From Lepidurus packardi (lineage: Eukaryota > Arthropoda > Branchiopoda > Notostraca > Triopsidae): a stretch of 64,000 bases of DNA. The stretch lies in the NCBI GenBank assembly GCA_023053545.1, contig JAKZAN010000003.1, forward strand, positions 591,501 to 655,500, given 5' to 3'. Below the pieces are notes generated by a model, which made no database searches, was not told the DNA's origin, and saw only the letters and a list, made by a program, of their open reading frames with translations. The number at the start of each line of letters is the position of its first letter. Position 1 is the first letter of the stretch. Positions 18,508 through 30,484 of the stretch are shown piece after piece. The position numbers were made by a program, and so were the translations under genes.

Positions 18508-19707
18508 TCTTATGCTCTAGCAGAGTTTATTGAACCACCGTGTTGATCTGTGTTGGTTCCACTGGTTTCATAAACAGGAGACGTGCTGGTGATAGCCTTG
18601 AGTTTGTCAAACACTGGTTGGAATGAGTGTGTGTGTGCGGTTGTGAGAATTGGGGATTTTGAAACCGTTCAGCCTAAGGGTTGCACAGATGTCAGAGTGG
18701 GGGTTGTCATGCGCGCCCATCTGAGGAATCATGCCTATGGAAGAGTGGGGATTGACCAACACAGCAGCTTGAGGGGGGTGTCAAACACATGAGTGTGAGC
18801 TGACAAGCACCCTAGCCAGAGGGGCTGTGCAAACGCAAGAGTGGGTGAGTTGGTGTTATCAGTGTGTGTGCAACAGTTGATAGCCTGATGAGCATGATGG
18901 CACACTCTCCAAAAAATCTTACAGTGTAGTGAAACCACCAGCCATTATTTTGAATGAATTTGTAATTGTATTTGTTGAAAGAAAATACATTTCAAAGGTT
19001 AAACTTACAAAAAGTGTCTTTAACTTAAATGTCTATCTCCGAAAAAGTGTCATTAACTTTAATGTCGATTCTGAAAAAGTGTCTTTAACTTTAATGGTAA
19101 TCCTGAAAAAGTGTCTTTAACTTTAATGTCGAGTCCGAAAAAGTGTCTTTAACTTTAATGATGAATCTTGAAAAGTGTCTTTAATGATGAATCTTGAAAA
19201 GTGTCTTTAACTTTAATGTCTATTCTCGAAAAAGTGTCCTTAACTTTAATGTTGATTCTGAAAAAGTGTCTTTAACTTTAATGGTAATCCTGAAAAAGTG
19301 TCATTAACTTTAATGTCGAGTCCGAAAAAGTGTCTTTAACTTTAATGTCGAATCTGAAAAAGTGTCTTTAACTTTAATGGTAATCCTGAAAAAGTGTCTT
19401 TAACTTTAATGTCGAGTCCGAAAAAGTGTCTTTAACTTTAATGGTAATTAAGTTTGTTGGCGGAGGACACTGTTGTCGACACGAGAGCTGCTCAATTGTG
19501 AGGACAGCGCCAACGTGAAAGTGGCGGAAACGCTAGAAACTAGGTGTTGTCAAACCATACTGCGCAGGCGTCAGGGCAGGGGACTAGGGGAGAAATGGAG
19601 GCATCCTATTGGTGCAGCCGTAAAAGGGGCGGGGCTTGGGGGAAATGGAGGCTTCCTATTGGTGCGGCAGTAATGGAGGCGGCAGTAATGGTGGTACCTA
19701 TACTACT
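18461..19707 (-). repeat. Polinton right terminal inverted repeat
   Basis: 1,247 bp, inverted match to 5933-7056. Outer (258 bp) and inner (546 bp) parts are the same length as on the left with only scattered substitutions; the 123-bp size difference lies in the tandem array. Confidence 0.95.
19008..19449. repeat. Tandem array in right TIR, about 14 units of ~31 bp
   Basis: Inverse orientation of the left array (AAAGTGTCTTTAACTTTAAT core). One unit near 19180-19205 is shortened. About four more units than the left array. Confidence 0.9.
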
Positions 19708-19713
19708 AAATGA
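19708..19713. repeat. Polinton target-site duplication, right copy (AAATGA)
   Basis: Exact match to 5927-5932, directly after the right TIR end CCTATACTACT. Confidence 0.95.
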
Positions 19714-20339
19714 AGCACTTCTATGGGAACCCAAAGGATTGGCCAATGTTCATAGCTGCCTTCAGATCACTGGTACACCACGTAATCGAAAGCGACAATC
19801 AACGCCTGGCAATTCTCCGTGAATTACTAGCACCGAATGTCTGAAAGGGTATCGCGGGCGTTTTGAACAATACGTCACTGTATCGAAAGGCCCTAGAGAA
19901 GTTACACCGTAAGTATGAGCACCCACACATGGTCGCCAGAGCTTGAGTACAAGCTGTACTCAGCTTTCCCCATGTAAAGGAAAATAGCTTTGAAGAGCTG
20001 GAAGGGTCTTCCGAGGAGCATCACAGCGCGGTAGTCACCCTTAGTTCCTGCCAGCATGATCACGAATTGATGTCCAGTACCCTAATTGAACAGCTCGTAG
20101 TTAAACTTCCAGCCACCCCGAGGAGCCGCTGGGGAGAAGAAATGGAGAGACTGCAGCCTCGATCTCCGAACTTACTGGACTTCGATCCTGGCTAGAAAAG
20201 AAAGTCACGTCAGAAAGGTTCGTCCGCCCATTGTCGAATTTGATGACACCGAAGAAGGATACCAAGAAGGACCCTGGGACGAAACCGAAGCATGACGCCT
20301 ATAAACCGAACAAGCAGGATAAGACGTTAAAGTCCTTTA
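19714..20339 (+). pseudogene. BEL/Pao gag, 3' part (right of Polinton)
   Basis: Continues the gag frame interrupted at 5932. HFYGNPKDWPMFIAAFRSLV and LEKLHRKYEHPHMVARA are typical BEL/Pao Gag segments. Several in-frame stops (for example after ELLAPNV) and shifts show decay that probably predates or is independent of the Polinton insertion. Confidence 0.75.
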
Positions 20340-20679
20340 ATGTCCTCGCCACCGGCCAAGAAGCTCAACCCGACTGTCAACAGGTTGAATCAGAATAAGA
20401 CCGAAAGTTCCGTCCGAGACTCGAAGCATCGTAAAGTAACACTTCTGTGTGTCGTAGCGATTCAAGTCCGGGCCAACCACAAAACTGTGAACACGTTTGC
20501 TCTCCTAGATCCCGGGAGCGAGGTGACGTTAATTCGAGAAGACATGGCTCGCAAGCTCAGCCTCGACGGTCCTATGGAAGAAACTGAGTTCAGTACCTGT
20601 TGGTGCGAGCCAAGCCAAATAGTAGGCCGCTCAGCCACCCCTTGCTTTTTGGTTGACAGGACCGTTGGGAGATCCAAGA
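20340..20679 (+). pseudogene. BEL/Pao aspartic protease region
   Basis: Open stretch with the protease active site FALLDPGSEVTLIREDMA; BEL/Pao proteases often read DxGS here. The frame runs into a solo LTR at 20680 and resumes beyond it. Confidence 0.75.
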
Positions 20680-20949
20680 TGTAGGGTTGGTCTCGGCAAG
20701 TATACTTGGAGAGCGAGAGTCGCAAGAGAGTGGTTGAGAGCGATAGACTTGGGATCAAGGATCCGAAATATATTTCAGTGAATTTCAGTAGTAACGACAG
20801 TTGATAGGTAGACCTGATAAGTGTAACTCTGCATCCAAGTGTGGCCACCTTTTTGTTATCCTTCTGTTGTTAAGCATTATTTGATTTTCAATAAACCTCC
20901 AATTATATCCAACGCTAAGAAACCACCGGCCAGCATTTCATCCCTTACA
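20680..20949 (+). mobile_element. Solo LTR inserted in BEL/Pao pol
   Basis: 270 bp from TGTAGGGTTGG to CATCCCTTACA, with short inverted ends and an AATAAA near 20889. Flanks are CAAGA before and CAAGT after, so a 4-5 bp target duplication is plausible. Host BEL coding sequence resumes directly after it. A solo LTR arises when the two LTRs of an inserted element recombine. Confidence 0.65.
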
Positions 20950-22560
20950 CAAGTTACAGTCCATTCCGTACATTCAGTACCTACAAAGGTCGCGAACCAA
21001 GGACGCTGACCCGAACAGTCAACTTTCACATCGCGTCAATCGATGGCAAACATGTGTTCGAAGCCGAAGAACCCACAGCGGTCACGAATTTGGTAGCTTC
21101 ATGTCGCACTCGGAACTTGCCATATTAACGCGAAACGTGGCCACATCTGAGAAACGTTCCTTTAGACGAAGCAGAACCTGGAGAAGTGACCGTCCTAATT
21201 GGCGAAGACATACCCGAAGCCCATGACTACGACAACATTAAGAAACCGCCTCCTGGAGTAAGAGGGTCTCGTGCCGTACTTACCCCCTTTGGTTGGTGCG
21301 TAAGGGAACCAGTCGACCGCAGCGACCCTACGGAAACCAACTTGAGACAAGTTATGAAGGTGTCGCTTACTGACCTGGACGAAAGCGTAAAAAACTTCTG
21401 TACGACAGAATCGCTCGGTGTCCAGCCCCCAACGCGGAAGCTCTTATCCGAAGACGATGCAAAGGCGCTAAAGACGTTGGAAGACACTGTGCGTCTCGTT
21501 GACGACCGATACAAGGCCGGATTGCTGTTGTCCTCCCTTACCATGAGTCTGCCCGATAATCGAAATGCGACTTTACGCCGATTCTTCGCGTTGGAACGGA
21601 AACTTAAACTCCACCCAGAGCTGGCGACGTCGTACGCGAAGACAGTGACGGGCTATTTGGCAGACGGTCACGCACGCAAAGTCCAGCCAACGGAGTTAGG
21701 CATACCATCCCCACGCACTTGGTATCTCCCACACCACGCCGTGACCAACCCCATGAAACCGGGGAAGGTCAGGGTGGTTTTCGACGCGGCTGCTGAGACG
21801 GGTGGTGTATCCCTTAACCATGTTCTGTTAGCTGGACCCGACTTGTTAAACAACGTATTGGGTGTTCTCTTACGTTTTAGAGAGTACCCGGTGGCTGTCT
21901 CCGAGGACATCAAGTCCATGTTCCACCAAGTAAGAGTTATCTCACGCGACCGACCCGCTCTCCGTTTTTTCTGGAGACCTCCTGGCAGCAGCATTCCTCC
22001 GCAGACCTACGAGATGACGGTTCAAAACTTCAGAGCCAAGTCCTCGCCGACTGTATGCAACTACGTGTTGCGGAAGACTGCCCAGGACCAAGCGAATACT
22101 TACCCCGACATTCCACCGCGAGTTGAAAGAAACTTCTATGTCGACGATTACCTGGACTCCATGCCTTCTGAGCAAGAAGCTGTTCGTATCTGCCGTCAAT
22201 TGAAGGAAGTACTTATTCGCGGCGGATTCCATTAACTAAGTGGAAATCTTCGTCACGCACCGTACTGGCTTCTCTCCCTTGCCGAAGATCGAGTGGATCC
22301 CCAAATGAATTTGGATCACCTTCCCGTCGAACGAACCTTAGGTGTCTGGTGGGACGCTGAAACTGATGAATTCGCTTTTCGCGTGAAGCAGAAACCAGTG
22401 AGACCGACCAAGAGAGAATTACTCAGAATTATTGCCAGCGTTTTCGATCCGATCGGGTTCCTCATTCCAGTGACTTTAACTGCTAAGGCTCTGTTGCAAG
22501 AGCTGTGGAGGTTAGGGATACAATGGGATGACGAGATTCCTGATAGCGTTGCACAGCGTT
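20950..22560 (+). pseudogene. BEL/Pao reverse transcriptase region
   Basis: From the post-protease segment (VNFHIASIDGKHVFEAEE) through MTVLIGEDIPEAHD to RT. The conserved RT blocks are visible: TWYLPHHAV, GKVRVVFDAAA, SEDIKSMFHQV and the catalytic FYVDDYLDSM near 22138. The 349-codon run 21186-22235 is open; a frameshift follows, and 22293-22562 continues with LGVWWDAETD and SVFDPIGFL, a BEL/Pao signature at the end of RT. Broken but with little sequence loss. Confidence 0.9.
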
Positions 22561-22945
22561 GAAACACCTGGCTATCCAATCAACAAAAACTTGAAGCCGT
22601 AGCAATTACGAGATGTCTGCAACCTTTCGCCGAGCCTTCTTCCATCCAACTCCACGTATTTGCGGACGCGTCGGAACTCGGCTTCGGGGCTGTTGCTTAC
22701 CTGCGTGTGTCCGATAGAACAGGCATAGTGGTCAACTTCATCACGGCAAGATCACGCGTGGCTCACTTAAGGCAATTGAATATTCCCCGTCTAGAACTCC
22801 AGGGAGCCTTGTTGGCAGCGAGAATTGCACACACGATTTCCGTCGAACTCCGACTCAAGATTGGCCAGACTATCCTTTGGACGGATTCGTCTACCGTTTT
22901 GAAATGGATTAGATCATCCCGTAAATGGTCCCTTTCAATCGACGA
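22561..22945 (+). pseudogene. BEL/Pao RNase H, truncated by LINE insertion
   Basis: LHVFADASELGFGAVAYLRV and VNFITARSRVAHL...IPRLELQGALLA are the RNase H core of BEL/Pao, followed by LWTDSSTVLKWI. The sequence changes to LINE ORF1 near 22945. The integrase and 3' LTR that should follow are not found to the right of the LINE, so the 3' end was lost. Confidence 0.8.
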
Positions 22946-22959
22946 CCCCACACAAATGT

Positions 22960-24134
22960 CTACTATGGACTTCATCGTAACCACGCTTAGGTCGCTGAAA
23001 GACAGCAATGATCATCTGAATCAGGAAATCATGGCGCTCAAAGCGGAAGTTATTGGTCTTCGTAAAGACCTGGAAGAAGAACGCGGGAAACCTTCCTTGA
23101 TGCAGACCACCACAGAAGAAAGTAGAAGAAAAGAATCTGAACTGAAGGAACCAAACGATAAGTTCCACCGGCAAATCAAGGAATCCAACGTACAGCTGAT
23201 GCGGCAGGTGAAAGCCTTGTCGGAGGAAATTTCATCCCTCAGACAAGACCCCCATAGCAAACCCCAGCCAGCGAATGTACTGTCTTTCTCCCAGGCGCTC
23301 AGAAGCCGCGCAGCATCAGTAAGCAACATTCCGGTTCCAGCAAGCCTCTCTCCGCAAAACCCAACAGCTAACGGTCAATCGGAAACGCTGTTTATTCAAC
23401 AGCAGGACTCGGAAAAGCACAGAATGACGGTTCCAAAGAAAGATCTTCTGCTAGCAGTGGACAAGGATCTCAACAAAATCTGCCCGAATGCTCCGAAGCC
23501 GGTCTTGGCCTGGAAGGCGAAGAATGGAAACCTTGCGCTCACGTACAAGAACAGAGAAGAAAGGGAGAAGCCTGAACCTTTTTGAAGTCCGCCCAGCTAG
23601 AATCCTTGGGGGCGGTGAAAACCGTCATGCATCAACCCAATCTGAAGGTAGTTATCCACCAGCTGCCCAGAGACCAAACCTATCAAGAAATCTGCGAACA
23701 CCTCTCTGAAAGAAATTCCGACTTGGGAGTTGTCTTTGACGAGAACCAAGTTTCCTGGTTGAACCCCAACAGCGAGAAAGCTTATGGCTCCCTCCTCCTC
23801 ACCTGCCGTTCCCCTGAAGACAATTCCACGTTGCTGAGAGTGGGCTCGCTTTACGCCTTCAACCGGTTAGCGCAAGTAGAAGACAAACGGTTTCCCACAG
23901 TTCTGCAATGTTTCAACTGCCAAGCATACGGCCACTTGGCTGCCACTTGCCGCTCGACAACACCGACCTGCGCAAAGTGTGCGGAAAAGCACGATTCAAG
24001 ATCATGCAGTAAACAATGCGAAGAAATGTGCGAAATGTAAAGGCGATCACTGCGCCTTTGTCAACACCTGCCCGGTCCGGAAAGATGAGACGAAGAAAGC
24101 AGAACGAACCAAAGAACTGGTTAAGAAGAAATGA
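22960..24134 (+). pseudogene. LINE ORF1: nucleic-acid-binding Gag-like protein
   Basis: The N-terminal half is a long charged coiled coil (LNQEIMALKAEVIGLRKDLE). The C-terminal half carries CCHC zinc knuckles (CFNCQAYGHLAATC, then CAKCAEKHDSRSC), the standard Jockey-clade ORF1 layout. Frameshifts occur near 23582 and 24030. The protein would coat the LINE RNA. Confidence 0.8.
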
Positions 24135-27100
24135 TCGTGGGCACGGGGCTGCTAATCCATAACGTCAGGAAAAGTTTTTATCAAGTACAAGAAACGGCTC
24201 GCATAGCGGAGGCACAAAATATCGACACAATTGCCATTCTTGAACCACCTTAAAACTTCCAGTCTGCGAAGATTCTGGGATTCGACGTTTCAAGACTGGT
24301 TCGGGAGTACAAAGGAATAGTACTTCTACACAAAGCGGGCAGCCCAGTACAAATTATGGAGATCACTGAACTTTACGCAGTATTGAAACTTACTCCCCCA
24401 AGCGGTGCGCCGATAGCTATCGTAGTAATCTACCGATGCCACACTGCCGACATGGCAACAGTCCTGGAGGAAGTCTTAAGAAGAAGTCAGCGAATTGGCT
24501 CCAGTTATTTAATAACGGGAGATTTCAATGCCCACCACTGGTTGTGGGAAGCAAAAACTACAGACTTGGGGGGATGTCAACTATACGACTGGGTGACGGA
24601 TAACAACCTACAGCTACTAAACAACTGGAACCTTCCCACCTTCAGGAACGAAAGAGGGCATTCCTCCACAATTGACCTCACGTGGACGTCAGCCCAGTTA
24701 CCAACTCAAGTGCAGTGGAGCCTCCTTGACGACGAAAACTTCTACAATGAATCCGATCATGAAGCTATCCTGCTGTCCTTTGTGGGAATTAGCCGCGGTG
24801 CCCCTACGCTGAAGTGGTGCTACAGTAAAGCAAACTGGGATAAACTTCGGAAAGACATCGCAACGGAACTAACTGAGTCTCACCATATGTTTGCAGACCT
24901 ATTTGGCGCAGAAGCCATCGATGCTGCCACAGAGAAGTTGACTTCCGCCATTCAACGAGCAATGGTAACCCACATACCCAGAAATTGCGGAAAAGCCAGA
25001 GCAAACCCATGGTGGAACAGAGAGCTGAATGACCTTCGTAAACAAGCGGCCAAAGCACTCCGGAGTTACCGCCAATTTGGAGGACGGAGACTGGAAGAAG
25101 TCTGGAAGAGTGCTAGGAACCAGTACCGATCAGTAACAAGACGGCGCCGTGATGAGTACTGGTCGAAGAAGATGGACACGCCCGATAACAGAATAGTTTG
25201 GAATTTTGATCGCAATCTCAGACAAGAAACCAGCAGCAACAGACTGGATCTCCTTCGTCAAGAAGATGGTGGTGTTTTTCCAGATGGAAGACTGAAGCTA
25301 AACTACAAAGCAGAGAAATTGCTAGAAGGTGTATCAACCAGAGATCCACAGAGGCCAGCTCCCATGAAGACTTCTAGTCATTCGTCTAGACGAACAAACA
25401 CGCTCAGTTCGTTGAAGCCAGAATTCTCAATGGAAGAAATCTCTACTTTACTCCGAGAATTACGGCCTAACAAAGCAGCCTGTGTCGACGACATCCAATC
25501 AACTGTCCTCAAAGCAGTATGGTGGGTCATTGATAGACCGGTACTGAACAGCTTCAACGCATCTCTCTCCCTCGGGTATTTTCCAAAGTCATGGAAAACG
25601 CCAAAAGTTCTCCCTCTTCCAAAACCCGGAAAACCGGACCACCATTCAATAAAGAGCTTCCGCCCAATTGCGCTGCTCCCCATCCTGGGCAAACTGCTGG
25701 AGAAAGCTGTCGCCAGAAGATTCAAGCTTATATAGAAGAACACCATATCCTATCCGACTTGCAATGGGGTTTTAGACCAGGGAGATCCACGACGGATGCG
25801 CTGTTATCCCTCAGCAACGCAGTACTCGAAAGCTTCGACAAACGTAAAAGTCCCCACAGCTCTACTTTTGGATATCAAAGGGGCGTTCGATAACGTCGAT
25901 CACGTCAAACTGGTGAAAGTAGTACGTAAATTAAAAATCCCATCAAAACTGTTAGAATGGACCAGAAGTTTTCTCCAAGATCGACTAGCGTTTGTGGCAC
26001 ATGGGTCCGACAGGAGTGACACATATCACATCCGGAAAGGAGTCCCTCAAGGGTCCCCTCTATCCCCAGTCCTTTCCCTCACCTATATCGACGGCTCGCT
26101 TAGCGTCATAAAGCGAAAGCGCATTGGATCCAAGCTTTTTGCCGATGATCTGCTCCTTGACACCTCAGGATCATCAAACGAAAAGAATGTGGAGTTTCTC
26201 GCTAAGAACCTGTCTGCCCTTGTAAAGTGTGGGAAATGACTACGGTTGGAGTTCTCCAAGGAAAAAACGGAGCTAATCCACTTTTCGCGTAAACGAACTC
26301 CGGAAGTTGCCCCCCTAGTCTGGGGTACATTGGTAATCCAACCGAAAGAGACCGTTCGGTACCTCGGGTTGACGTATGATTCGAAGTTGTCATGGAAAGC
26401 ACACGTAGCCCATGTGGCGACCCAAAGCTTCCTAATCACGCAAAGAATTAGGAAACTGTCACAAGTCTCAAAGTCGATCTACTGCTCCCAACTTCGAACG
26501 CTTTTCCAAGCCACGGTCGGGTCAAAAATGCGATATGGTTACCCGGCCTGGTGCAACTCTTCGAGCGCCTGTCTTCGACCCCTGAAGGAAGCATACAGAC
26601 AAGGTCTGCTAACAGTAACTGGCACCTTAAGGACAACTCCAACTACTGCTCTTGAAGTTGAGACAGGCTTACTACCCTTAGACCTTCTCCTGGAATACGT
26701 GTTGCTACGACATTTTGGTTCCAGAAGTTGGAATTTGGCCTACCACACCAATCCAACCAAAGCACAAGTCATATACTTCGTGGCCAGAGAGAGCACATCA
26801 GCTCCTGTCCATTACATGGGCCAATAGACCCGAAAGCCAAGCCGAAGCCCTCCACTGGATCAAAGAAGCGACGATGAAAAAGTGGTTAAGACGATGGGAA
26901 GGCGTAGAGAGCCCCCTAAAGGATCTCAACGTTGGACCCTGTAGCCGCAGTATCGTGGACGTAAAACTCCATCGTCGGATCATCAGTAGGCTGATCCAGA
27001 TACGAACAACTCATTTCCCGACGAAGTCCTACCAACTACGCATTGGTAAAGGGACATCGGCCAGGTGTTCTTGCCAAGATCGTTCTTTCCAAAATCTCTC

Positions 27101-27260
27101 ATACTTGTTATTCCATTGTCGCAATTTGAACAGGGAAAGAGCAATGCTGCTCAGGGATTTAAGCAGGCACAAAGTGCACTTCAACCCTCAAGAAATTTTG
27201 TCGAACCCAAAGCTATTCCCATCTATCATTAAATTTATGGAAGCGGCAAAGCATATGTAA
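24131..27260 (+). pseudogene. LINE ORF2: endonuclease and reverse transcriptase
   Basis: Starts at the ATG at 24131 that overlaps the ORF1 stop. The AP-endonuclease part has GDFNAHHWLW and later SDHEAILLSF. The RT has FRPIALLPILGKLLEK, KGVPQGSPLSP and the catalytic KLFADDLLL. The C-terminal Cys/His motif is CSCQDRSFQN...FHC. Disabled by a stop after ILEPP near 24252 and by shifts near 25735, 25880, 26240 and 26720. No RNase H domain, as in the Jockey clade. Confidence 0.9.
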
Positions 27261-27437
27261 ATAGCCACCAACCCCTCATTATCCCCCTCCCCCCCAAATG
27301 TACCCTGTACATACTCCCTTCAGTGCATTTGGTATTTTGACTATAGTGTTTATTGTGTACTGCGTTGATGTACAAATTCGACCGTTCACCGCAACAGGCG
27401 TCAGCCTACGCGGGTTAAATCAATAAAAAAAAAAAAA

Positions 27438-28249
27438 GAATAACTTATTATCAAATTAAAGCTTGCATGCATTGTACACATAATATTTAAATAGCATTAA
27501 ATTCAATAGCATTAAATGACATAAATGAAATAAAACCAATTTAGCAAGAAAAAGTAAAAATAAAACGGTGGAAAGTTTTCAAACTAGCAAGTGAAAAACA
27601 AACGTCTTTTTAGGAAAGTCAGAGCGTTGTCTAAACGTTGGAACAAAGCCGAATAGTTCACAAACCGCGTGTTGCACTGTGGGGCAACCGATAGCCTGTT
27701 ATCTTTATTACAAATGGTAAGAACTGGCTTAATTGGCACACGTAGAGGCTAAATTAGGTACACAAATTAAGTCTAAGTGATAGGGAATATTTCCAACTTG
27801 TTTCTTACCTCTAAACCTTCGGAAAAGTACCACTTTTTAAGCCACTTATTCTGAAAAAACACGCTAAACGCCACCAGGAGAGGCTCCCTTAGGGGATGCC
27901 ACCCAGCCACAGCTGCGTTCCATTTGCGCAATACGACCCGAGCGCCATTATGAGAGGTTTTGGGCATTAACGGTTCAAACAGAACTACAGTAGTTTGTTT
28001 TGAAATATTTCCCTTTTTCTAACTCACTTATTCAATAATGATAATTAACTGTTAAATTTAACTGCACTCTCTAAAATTGATGGGAATGGGAACATTTAAT
28101 TTTAAATTAAATTTTAAAAAGATTCATTGTAGAAAACTAATTTTTAAATAACTCAATTAACTGACGATTAGACAACTAAGAAATAAATTGATTACCAACT
28201 ACATGTATTAACGGTAATTTAGCAAAAGGTTTAACTCAAGCCATTTCTT
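27438..28249. other. No gene recognised
   Basis: AT-rich sequence after the LINE tail. One minus-strand open stretch (27773-27967) has no recognisable motif. Confidence 0.4.
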
Positions 28250-29165
28250 TATGTACTGGTAGTGAACCTTAGAGATTCTAAATTAATAATAAGTTGATAA
28301 AAACGACGGATTACTTGCCATGTAATTGGCCCTGTATTTCGGTAACAAGGGTGGAGGGTGAAACATTTCCTTATGAGCCGCGTAAGGACTCTGGAATTTG
28401 ACCACTTCCATTTCGTGCAAGTCAAGCCAATTTTCACTCCACTCCTCGTATTTCATCGGTCCAAACAAACTACGAGCATATGGACCAACCATGCATTGGT
28501 CCCAGTAGTTTTTTAATGAATCAAGTAAACGTTCGACAAAGACTTGCAGATTCTCGCCTTTACGGCGAACTAAATGACTCGCTGTCGCATCAGCAGCATC
28601 ACTTTCAAACGGACGGGTCCAAAAACTTGGTTACAGCGTCATCACTCTGTCAAAAATGAGAATTAAAAAGGAGCTTGAAAGCTTTTCCTAATGAATGATG
28701 GCTTACTTCTGAGGAACCAGTGGAACCTGCACCGTCCGAACTGGAAGAGGCCTGGCTACTTTGAGCAGGGTCTTCTTTCCTTATATGCACCAAAAGAGAA
28801 CATAGGTTGAACCCTTTACCTATTTTATGTTTTAAGCACCTTTGGAACTGACCGTGAGGCGTGGGAAGGCTAAGAGGCCGATATTTACGCCAGCTGCAAG
28901 CAAAGGAGTGGCTAAAGTGAGGTCTGGCATGCAATGTTAGATTATAAAAGCTTATGGTTTACAGGGTGCGAGGTAAGGGTTGAGGATAAGCAGTTGAAAA
29001 CTAGAAAATGAGTACCTAAGGCTTTGTCTCTAGCGTCTGCTTCTTCTTGGATTGCATCAACAGTAGTCAGGGGTTCCAAAGGCTGCTTGGGTTTGTTCTT
29101 AAAGGAATGGCTATAGAGGAATTTCAAAGCTCTAATATACGAGCTGCTAGAGGTATTGACTAGAA
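28250..29165 (-). other. Possible exons of an unidentified host gene
   Basis: Minus-strand open stretches with splice-like borders. 29127-29016 encodes KNKPKQPLEPLTTVDAIQEE and ends at a GT. A Ser-rich piece lies around 28695-28780 (SSQASSSSDGAGSTGSS). A longer piece from about 28600 down to 28250 encodes WDQCMVGPYARSLFGPMKYE. They do not join in one clean frame, and I do not recognise the family, so treat this as a candidate only. Confidence 0.3.
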
Positions 29166-29239
29166 GGTACTAACCTTGATGACACTACAAGCTCGCCTTA
29201 TTTTATATTGTAAAATTTGTTAAATAATACTTAGCAAGT

Positions 29240-30484
29240 TTACCAAGCCATTGTAGAATGGCTGATGGAAATCGGCTTTCCGGCCAGCAGATTTGTTTGA
29301 TGGTCGACTGGCATAATTTTTTTTAAACCGCCTGTAGTAGTTTGAGAGTCCTAGAAGAGATCGGACGTCTTTGGTGCACCTGGGTTTCGGGAAATTTTGG
29401 ACGGCTATAATTGTTTCGGGATCTGGGGCTACTCCGAGTACCGATACTATGTGATCCAAGTACCTGACCGATTGTTGTCCGAAATGGCATTTCTTTTGCT
29501 TGAGTTTTAAACCAGCTTTCGAAAATAATCCCAATACAGTACGAAGGTGGCTGATGTGGTCTTGGAAGGTTTTGGAGAAAATTATGACGTCATCCAAATA
29601 TACCATGGCGAAATTTGTGCAGATTGGAAGCAATAGTCGTTGCATTAAACGTTGGAACGTTGCTGGGGCGTTAGTTAGTCCGAATGGTAGGCACTGGAAT
29701 TCGTAATGCCCATTGAATGTGGAAAAGCCGTCTTCTCCCTATCTTCCGGGGCCACTTCTACCTGCCAATAGCCGCTGGCTGAATCCAATGTGCAGAAGAA
29801 TTTCGCATTTCCAAGTAGGTCTAGCGTGTCGTCGATGCGAGGTAAAGAGTAGACGTATTTTTTAGTTACGTTGCTTAACTTCCTGAAGTCTACGCAGAAC
29901 CGTTCCGAACCATCTTTCTTTTTCACTAGGATAACGGGTGCACTCCAGGGAGAGTTCGACGGTTGAATGACATTTTTTTTCAACATTTATTGGACGTGCT
30001 GATCTATTACGCCACGTTGAGACATTGGGACGCGGTATGGCCTTTGGTGAATGGGTGGGGCGTTGCCTATGTCGATTGTATGCTGAACCAATGTTGTCCT
30101 GCCCAGTTCGCTGTCGTCTCTTGCAAAAACATCGCGAAACTCTAGCACGAGTTTTAAAAGGTCGCGGCGTTGGTAGGGCCGGAGATCTCCGAGGTTAATA
30201 TCTTTTGGTAAGGCGAACTCGAGTGCGGGTGCATCGTGTACGGCCGTTATAGACACCGTTTCTTCTTCTGATAATGATCCCAGTACCGTCCCGCGTTTTA
30301 TTCCGACCACCTTGTTCCCTTCATTATAGACGCAAATTTGGATTCTATGTGGATTGATGCTGACAATGGCATCTTCTGCGTATAGGATAGTGGGGGGAGG
30401 GGTCATTTCCAGTGGGCTGGGGTATAAAGCTTGTCGGAAGTATCCGGTAGACAGGGGGCACGTTTTGGACACCCCATATATCAT
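29240..30484 (-). pseudogene. Gypsy reverse transcriptase, frameshifted
   Basis: 29987-30484 is the pre-RT region (YQRRDLLKLVLEFRDVFA; HTIDIGNAPPIHQRPYRVP). 29675-29986 has NSPWSAPVILVKKKDGSERF and DSASGYWQVEVAPEDREKTA. 29220-29645 has the catalytic FAMVYLDDVIIFSKTF and SLLGLSNYYRRF. A frameshift near 29660-29690 and the 3' truncation disable it. Confidence 0.88.

Larger units (their letters stand above)
5933..19707. mobile_element. Complete Polinton/Maverick (adintovirus-like provirus)
   Basis: A 13,775-bp element with long terminal inverted repeats beginning AGTAGTATAGGTACC, a perfect 6-bp target duplication, and the Polinton core genes. On the minus strand lie an adenain-like protease, two jelly-roll capsid genes, a retroviral-type integrase with chromodomain and a protein-primed DNA polymerase B. 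On the plus strand lies a packaging ATPase. Polintons are self-synthesising DNA transposons and are thought to form virions. Apart from one frame break in the ATPase the genes are open, and the TIRs are nearly identical over the alignable part, so insertion is recent. The target was the gag gene of a BEL/Pao element. Confidence 0.95.
22945..27437 (+). mobile_element. Full-length Jockey-type LINE, inactive
   Basis: ORF1 (about 22960-24134) is followed by ORF2 (24131-27260), a C-rich 3' UTR, AATAAA and a 13-base A tail at 27425-27437. ORF1 and ORF2 overlap as ATGA at 24131. Both have stops and frameshifts. It interrupts the RNase H gene of the older BEL/Pao element. The 5' boundary is estimated from where the BEL reading ends. 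Confidence 0.85.

Noticed and set aside
20462-23329. Minus-strand ORFs over the BEL/Pao and LINE ORF1 region
   Set aside because: They lack motifs and lie antisense to recognisable coding sequence.
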